Shown: positions 58,492 to 64,000 of the stretch, piece after piece
Numbering within the stretch: the first letter of the stretch is position 1
Layout of the letters: each line of letters opens with the position of its first letter
DNA from: Acipenser ruthenus
Lineage: Eukaryota; Chordata; Actinopteri; Acipenseriformes; Acipenseridae
Assembly (NCBI RefSeq): GCF_902713425.1
Contig: NC_081190.1
Coordinates: 99,331,571-99,395,570 of the forward strand
DNA length: 64,000 nt
Direction of reading: 5' to 3'
Program-made: the position numbers and the translations under genes
Notes under the pieces: model-generated
The model's database searches: none
Told to the model about the DNA's origin: nothing
The model's input: the letters and a program-made list of their open reading frames with translations, nothing else

Positions 58492-59161
58492 TCTTTCTGC
58501 AGCTTGACAGGGGGCGCTATTTCCCTTGTTATTTATGTTACTAACCTGGAAGCTGTAAGTCTAAACATCGTTTTCTTTTTTTTGTTTTTTTATTGTCCCA
58601 TTCCACACACGAACAAGTATTGTATCAGCCTTTACTGGTTTTGAAAACTGAGTTAGGACAGAAAGGGTTATCGTATTATATTCTAAGCCGAAACTACCAG
58701 TAGCGGTCCGATACAAACAAATGTGAACAGGGTTAAGACAAAAGTACTGACGAGTTTTGCTAGTTATGGTTAGTTTAATTAATTAAAAAAAGAAATAAAA
58801 GTTGATGAAGTACTTTTTATTATAGTAACAGAACGAGACATGTTTTAAAGCCACAAACTGCGTGTTTAGATTATTGTGCCAAACAAGAGAACAAAACGAG
58901 CATATCAACCAAGAACGGATTTAGTGACCCGTTCATTCGTTCGAGTTTATTTATATTATGTGTGACCTTAACAAATGTTTGACCAATGTTTTGCTTGCTT
59001 TCTTTTTGAAAGTCGTACATTTGTTACATTTTTTTTTATTTCGTTTACGCAGACGTGTATACAGACCCGTCGCTTCTTTTGCGGAACATCTCACATGCTG
59101 CTGCACGAATGACGTCGTCCTGTGTAAATCCTGGCATCTTGTCCTCCAATGATAAAGGCGC

Positions 59162-59343
59162 ATGCAAATATATACCGAGAGGCATTACGGGAATGCAATT
59201 TATAAATACTTATACTGAAAACTGAAGGAACCCATTACACCCAACAGACTGGAAAGTGCGATATGATAACAATGAAAATGTTATATTAGGAAAAGAGTGT
59301 TTCTTTAAATTGCAGATGTAGGCACCGTTTCTTTGAAAAATGT
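59162..59343 (+). promoter_or_regulatory. U1 promoter, unit 17
   Basis: Elements intact; the GATGAC marker lies between PSE and U1 start, as in units 6 and 7. Confidence 0.82.
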
Positions 59344-59382
59344 CTCTTGTGGACGGGTGATGACTCGCAATGTGTACAACTC

Positions 59383-59546
59383 ATACTTACCTGGCAGGGG
59401 AGATACCATGATCATGAAGGTGGTTCACCCAGGGCGAGGCTCGGCCATTGCACTCCGGCTGTGCTGACCCCTGCGAATTCCCCAAATGCGGGAATCTCGA
59501 CTGCATCATTTCTGGTAGTGGGGGACTGCGTTCGCGCTCTCCCCTG
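59383..59546 (+). ncRNA. U1 snRNA, unit 17 (Sm-site A125C)
   Basis: Full-length with the Sm-site variant, 29,052 bp after the equivalent gene of unit 7. Confidence 0.95.
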
Positions 59547-59845
59547 AAACTATGGTCAAAGACAGAAACAAACACGAACCCGTCGGAGGAAGGAAGGAAC
59601 TCACTAGTTGTTCAACAACTCTCCGGCAGGCGGCTTCGTCACACAGGGAGTCAGGTTTTCTTTAAAAGGAGCTCAATGTTTTTAGCTTTCTGACTGTCAA
59701 ATAAATAGCTACGTGGTTCCTGCACATCTATTTCCATGTTTCGTTATTTTTTATTGACAAGACTAAAAGTAAAGACTCAGCAGTGTCTGTATCAAAGTTT
59801 TTATTTTTATTTTAAATAATTGGAAATCATTTTCGAGCTTATCAG

Positions 59846-60104
59846 TTTTATTTATTTAGTTGATGTTTTTTATTCAAAGCAACTTACAGATAAACTGTGC
59901 ATCACAACTGCTGCTGCTGCTGCTGCAGAGTCACTTACAATAGGACCTGGGTTTTACATCTCATTTGAAGGAAGGAGCACAAGGAGGTTAAGGGACTTGC
60001 TCAGGGACAGGGTCACACACAATGAGCCAGTGGCTGAGCTGGGATTGAACCAGGAACCTCCCGGTAACAAGAGCTTTTCTTTAACCACCTGACCACTAAG
60101 CCCC
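59846..60104 (-). mobile_element. SINE, unit 18 (full tail, CTG6)
   Basis: Full-tail form matching units 8 and 13. Confidence 0.85.
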
Positions 60105-61274
60105 TTAAATCATATCTTGGCAGACAAACACTTTAATTAGACAACATAAAACCACATACAAGCAGATTTACAAGCAGGGCTGCAATCGCGTTCGCGCTCT
60201 CCCCTGATGTTATAGTCAAAGTTAAAAACACAGGTATTGAAAGCAATTAGCGATTATCTATATATCTCCAGCAGGTGGCTCTGTCAGACTGGGAATGAGA
60301 TTTTGTTTTTTCTTTCGGAGCGTATAATGTTCTAGAAAGTACCAAAGTGTTTTATGTACATGTATTGTGAAGTGTTTCATCTTGAGAAGACAAAGTAACG
60401 AGTCAGCGGCACGTGTATCAAAGTTACAAAGTTGCTAATATTAAAGAAGACGAGGTTCAGCGGTACAGTTGTTTTTTTAAAACATAGTGTTTCAGTTCTG
60501 TACAGACGTTCTATGTCGTTATCCGTTATTGATTCAGCTTTATTTAGATGATTGCCTTTACCTTGTTTTAATTTCCCGTTCCTCTGAGATACGAATCTAC
60601 CAGCTTTACATCTTTTTTTTTTTTTTTTTAACGTATTCTCATTTTGTTGATCATTAATGCACATTTCTGTACTGTGGGTGTTGTCGAGCGATTGAAAACG
60701 AGACATTTTGTGTTTGAATTGAAAGTGATGGTCTCGAGGAGTCGAACAGGTCACAATAAGCCTTCATCCATGTATCATGTAACCACATGTATGCTGTCTC
60801 TAACTGGAGGAGAGGGACCCTTGCCGTACTGCTCAGCCTAAAGAACCACACGAGTTGTTTGAAAGGGGGATTTATTTTGTAGAATAAACATCAAATTGGT
60901 TTCAGGGCATACAGTCCTCCAACGGCAACACAGCTCAGTAGTACAGCTGAGATCCATTACAACACTGCTGCAGATTCAAACTAAAAGAGGGTAATATACA
61001 AAATGGATGCCTTTGAGAACTTAACACTTTCAATGCCAACGTGTGGCTACTACTTTGTGAACATACAATTTCGCAAGAATCTAATGGCACTTTTAATGCT
61101 GCTATATACACACACAGACACACGGACACACGGGCCCGCACACGTGGAGCCCAGAGCTGCTTAAATGTTAACGTTTGTGACAAATTAGAGATCTGGAAAT
61201 CCCTCCCCCAACCTGTCATTGCATGAATGATATTAACTTAATACTATGAAAGAGATAAACCAAGACTGTCGTTC

Positions 61275-61395
61275 GCTTACGGCCATACCACCTTGAGAAC
61301 GCCCGATCTCGTCTGATCTCGGAAGCTAAGCAAGGTCGGGCCTGGTTAGTACTTGGATGGGAGACCGCCTGGGAATACCACGTGCTGTAAGCTTT
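61275..61395 (+). rRNA. 5S rRNA, unit 18 (G107C variant)
   Basis: Fourth copy of the helix V variant, 29,052 bp after unit 8. It is the last 5S in the window. Confidence 0.95.
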
Positions 61396-62065
61396 TCTTT
61401 CTGCAGCTTGACAGGGGGCGCTATTTCCCTTGTTATTTATGTTACTAACCTGGAAGCTGTAAGTCTAAACATCGTTTTCTTTTTTTTGTTTTTTTATTGT
61501 CCCATTCCACACACGAACAAGTATTGTATCAGCCTTTACTGGTTTTGAAAACTGAGTTAGGACAGAAAGGGTTATCGTATTATATTCTAAGCCGAAACTA
61601 CCAGTAGCGGTCCGATACAAACAAATGTGAACAGGGTTAAGACAAAAGTACTGACGAGTTTTGCTAGTTATGGTTAGTTTAATTAATTAAAAAAAGAAAT
61701 AAAAGTTGATGAAGTACTTTTTATTATAGTAACAGAACGAGACATGTTTTAAAGCCACAAACTGCGTGTTTAGATTATTGTGCCAAACAAGAGAACAAAA
61801 CGAGCATATCAACCAAGAACGGATTTAGTGACCCGTTCATTCGTTCGAGTTTATTTATATTATGTGTGACCTTAACAAATGTTTGACCAATGTTTTGCTT
61901 GCTTTCTTTTTGAAAGTCGTACATTTGTTACATTTTTTTTTATTTCGTTTACGCAGACGTGTATACAGACCCGTCGCTTCTTTTGCGGAACATCTCACAT
62001 GCTGCTGCACGAATGACGTCGTCCTGTGTAAATCCTGGCATCTTGTCCTCCAATGATAAAGGCGC

Positions 62066-62247
62066 ATGCAAATATATACCGAGAGGCATTACGGGAATGC
62101 AATTTATAAATACTTATACTGAAAACTGAAGGAACCCATTACACCCAACAGACTGGAAAGTGCGATATGATAACAATGAAAATGTTATATTAGGAAAAGA
62201 GTGTTTCTTTAAATTGCAGATGTAGGCACCGTTTCTTTGAAAAATGT
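62066..62247 (+). promoter_or_regulatory. U1 promoter, unit 18
   Basis: Octamer, SPH site and PSE unchanged. Confidence 0.82.
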
Positions 62248-62286
62248 CTCTTGTGGACGGGTGACGACTCGCAATGTGTACAACTC

Positions 62287-62450
62287 ATACTTACCTGGCA
62301 GGGGAGATACCATGATCATGAAGGTGGTTCACCCAGGGCGAGGCTCGGCCATTGCACTCCGGCTGTGCTGACCCCTGCGAATTCCCCAAATGCGGGAATC
62401 TCGACTGCATCATTTCTGGTAGTGGGGGACTGCGTTCGCGCTCTCCCCTG
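62287..62450 (+). ncRNA. U1 snRNA, unit 18 (Sm-site A125C)
   Basis: Full-length with the Sm-site variant; its counterpart at the 29,052-bp offset (unit 8) lacks it, so the duplicated block ends or was converted near here. Confidence 0.95.
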
Positions 62451-62749
62451 AAACTATGGTCAAAGACAGAAACAAACACGAACCCGTCGGAGGAAGGAAC
62501 TCACTCACTAGTTGTTCAACAACTCTCCGGCAGGCGGCTTCGTCACACAGGGAGTCAGGTTTTCTTTAAAAGGAGCTCAATGTTTTTAGCTTTCTGACTG
62601 TCAAATAAATAGCTACGTGGTTCCTGCACATCTATTTCCATGTTTCGTTATTTTTTATTGACAAGACTAAAAGTAAAGACTCAGCAGTGTCTGTATCAAA
62701 GTTTTTATTTTTATTTTAAATAATTGGAAATCATTTTCGAGCTTATCAG

Positions 62750-62996
62750 TTTTATTTATTTAGTTGATGTTTTTTATTCAGATAAACTGTGCATCACAAC
62801 TGCTGCTGCTGCTGCTGCAGAGTCACTTACAATAGGACCTGGGTTTTACATCTCATTTGAAGGAAGGAGCACAAGGAGGTTAAGGGACTTGCTCAGGGAC
62901 AGGGTCACACACAATGAGCCAGTGGCTGAGCTGGGATTGAACCAGGAACCTCCCGGTAACAAGAGCTTTTCTTTAACCACCTGACCACTAAGCCCC
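62750..62996 (-). mobile_element. SINE, unit 19 (12-bp deletion, CTG6)
   Basis: Deleted form in the last, incomplete unit of the window. Confidence 0.85.
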
Positions 62997-64000
62997 TTAA
63001 ATCATATCTTGGCAGACAAACACTTTAATTAGACAACATAAAACCACATACAAGCAGATTTACAAGCAGGGCTGCAATCGCGTTCGCGCTCTCCCCTGAT
63101 GTTATAGTCAAAGTTAAAAACACAGGTATTGAAAGCAATTAGCGATTATCTATATATCTCCAGCAGGTGGCTCTGTCAGACTGGGAATGAGATTTTGTTT
63201 TTTCTTTCGGAGCGTATAATGTTCTAGAAAGTACCAAAGTGTTTTATGTACATGTATTGTGAAGTGTTTCATCTTGAGAAGACAAAGTAACGAGTCAGCG
63301 GCACGTGTATCAAAGTTACAAAGTTGCTAATATTAAAGAAGACGAGGTTCAGCGGTACAGTTGTTTTTTTAAAACATAGTGTTTCAGTTCTGTACAGACG
63401 TTCTATGTCGTTATCCGTTATTGATTCAGCTTTATTTAGATGATTGCCTTTACCTTGTTTTAATTTCCCGTTCCTCTGAGATACGAATCTACCAGCTTTA
63501 CATCTTTTTTTTTTTTTTTTTTAACGTATTCTCATTTTGTTGATCATTAATGCACATTTCTGTACTGTGGGTGTTGTCGAGCGATTGAAAACGAGACATT
63601 TTGTGTTTGAATTGAAAGTGATGGTCTCGAGGAGTCGAACAGGTCACAATAAGCCTTCATCCATGTATCATGTAACCACATGTATGCTGTCTCTAACTGG
63701 AGGAGAGGGACCCTTGCCGTACTGCTCAGCCTAAAGAACCACACGAGTTGTTTGAAAGGGGGATTTATTTTGTAGAATAAACATCAAATTGGTTTCAGGG
63801 CATACAGTCCTCCAACGGCAACACAGCTCAGTAGTACAGCTGAGATCCATTACAACACTGCTGCAGATTCAAACTAAAAGAGGGTAATATACAAAATGGA
63901 TGCCTTTGAGAACTTAACACTTTCAATGCCAACGTGTGGCTACTACTTTGTGAACATACAATTTCGCAAGAATCTAATGGCACTTTTAATGCTGCTATAT

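Larger units (their letters stand above)
1..64000 (+). repeat. Tandem 5S rRNA-U1 snRNA array, about 2.9-kb unit
   Basis: The whole window is one head-to-tail array. Distances between successive 5S genes are 2,890-2,929 bp, except two intervals of 8,013 and 8,023 bp that contain a LINE. All 5S and U1 genes lie on the + strand. Units are near-identical and differ by scattered substitutions, microsatellite length and a 12-bp indel in the SINE. The window begins just downstream of a U1 gene that lies outside it and ends before the next 5S. Linkage of 5S with snRNA genes is known in several animals, including some fish. Neither edge of the array is seen. Confidence 0.97.

Noticed and set aside
1-64000. 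CRISPR array or satellite DNA
   Set aside because: The 2.9-kb period with identifiable RNA genes excludes CRISPR, and the unit is a gene-bearing rDNA-type repeat rather than a simple satellite.

Overview
The window is one uninterrupted tandem array with no unique flanking sequence. The repeat unit is about 2.9 kb (2,890-2,929 bp from 5S to 5S when not interrupted). Each unit carries a 5S rRNA gene and a U1 snRNA gene on the + strand, with 892 bp between the 5S 3' end and the U1 5' end (887 bp in one unit). I count 18 5S genes and 18 U1 loci; 16 U1 loci are whole and two are split by a retrotransposon. The vertebrate-type U1 sequence, the U1 promoter (octamer plus ZNF143/SPH site plus PSE), and a tRNA-derived SINE with an L2-like tail point to a vertebrate, most likely a ray-finned fish. 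An early-branching lineage is possible, but I cannot fix the species.

Layout of a unit, 5' to 3': 5S gene; about 670 bp of AT-rich spacer; U1 distal enhancer and PSE; U1; U1 3' box and about 300 bp of flank; an inverted SINE with a variable CTG/CAG microsatellite; a short relic of a second U1 3' end followed by a diverged second copy of the U1 3' flank; about 850 bp of spacer with a poly-T tract and a CA-rich stretch; then the next 5S. The 5S is a Pol III gene with internal control regions and a T-run terminator. U1 is a Pol II snRNA gene ending at a 3' box. Two polymerase systems therefore alternate along the array.

Two units (8,499-13,764 and 22,308-27,583) hold a 5.1 kb non-LTR retrotransposon (LINE) in the same orientation as U1. 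Both copies sit exactly after U1 nucleotide 38. The element has ORF1 with three CCHC zinc knuckles, and ORF2 with an APE-type endonuclease, a reverse transcriptase and a C-terminal Cys/His motif. The two copies are nearly identical (about a dozen differences seen by eye). Their tails and both flanks differ, which fits a U1-specific element, probably of the Tx1 group of the L1 superfamily. Both ORF2 copies are broken as read, by different lesions; two of the lesions are in homopolymers and could be sequence errors.

The array also keeps a record of its own evolution: a 12-bp indel in the SINE alternates between neighbouring units, suggesting a dimeric higher-order repeat. Blocks of one or more units recur at offsets of about 14.5 kb and 29.05 kb. 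Linked variants of U1 (Sm-site A125C) and 5S (G107C) occur in the same blocks. No host protein-coding gene is supported anywhere in the window.
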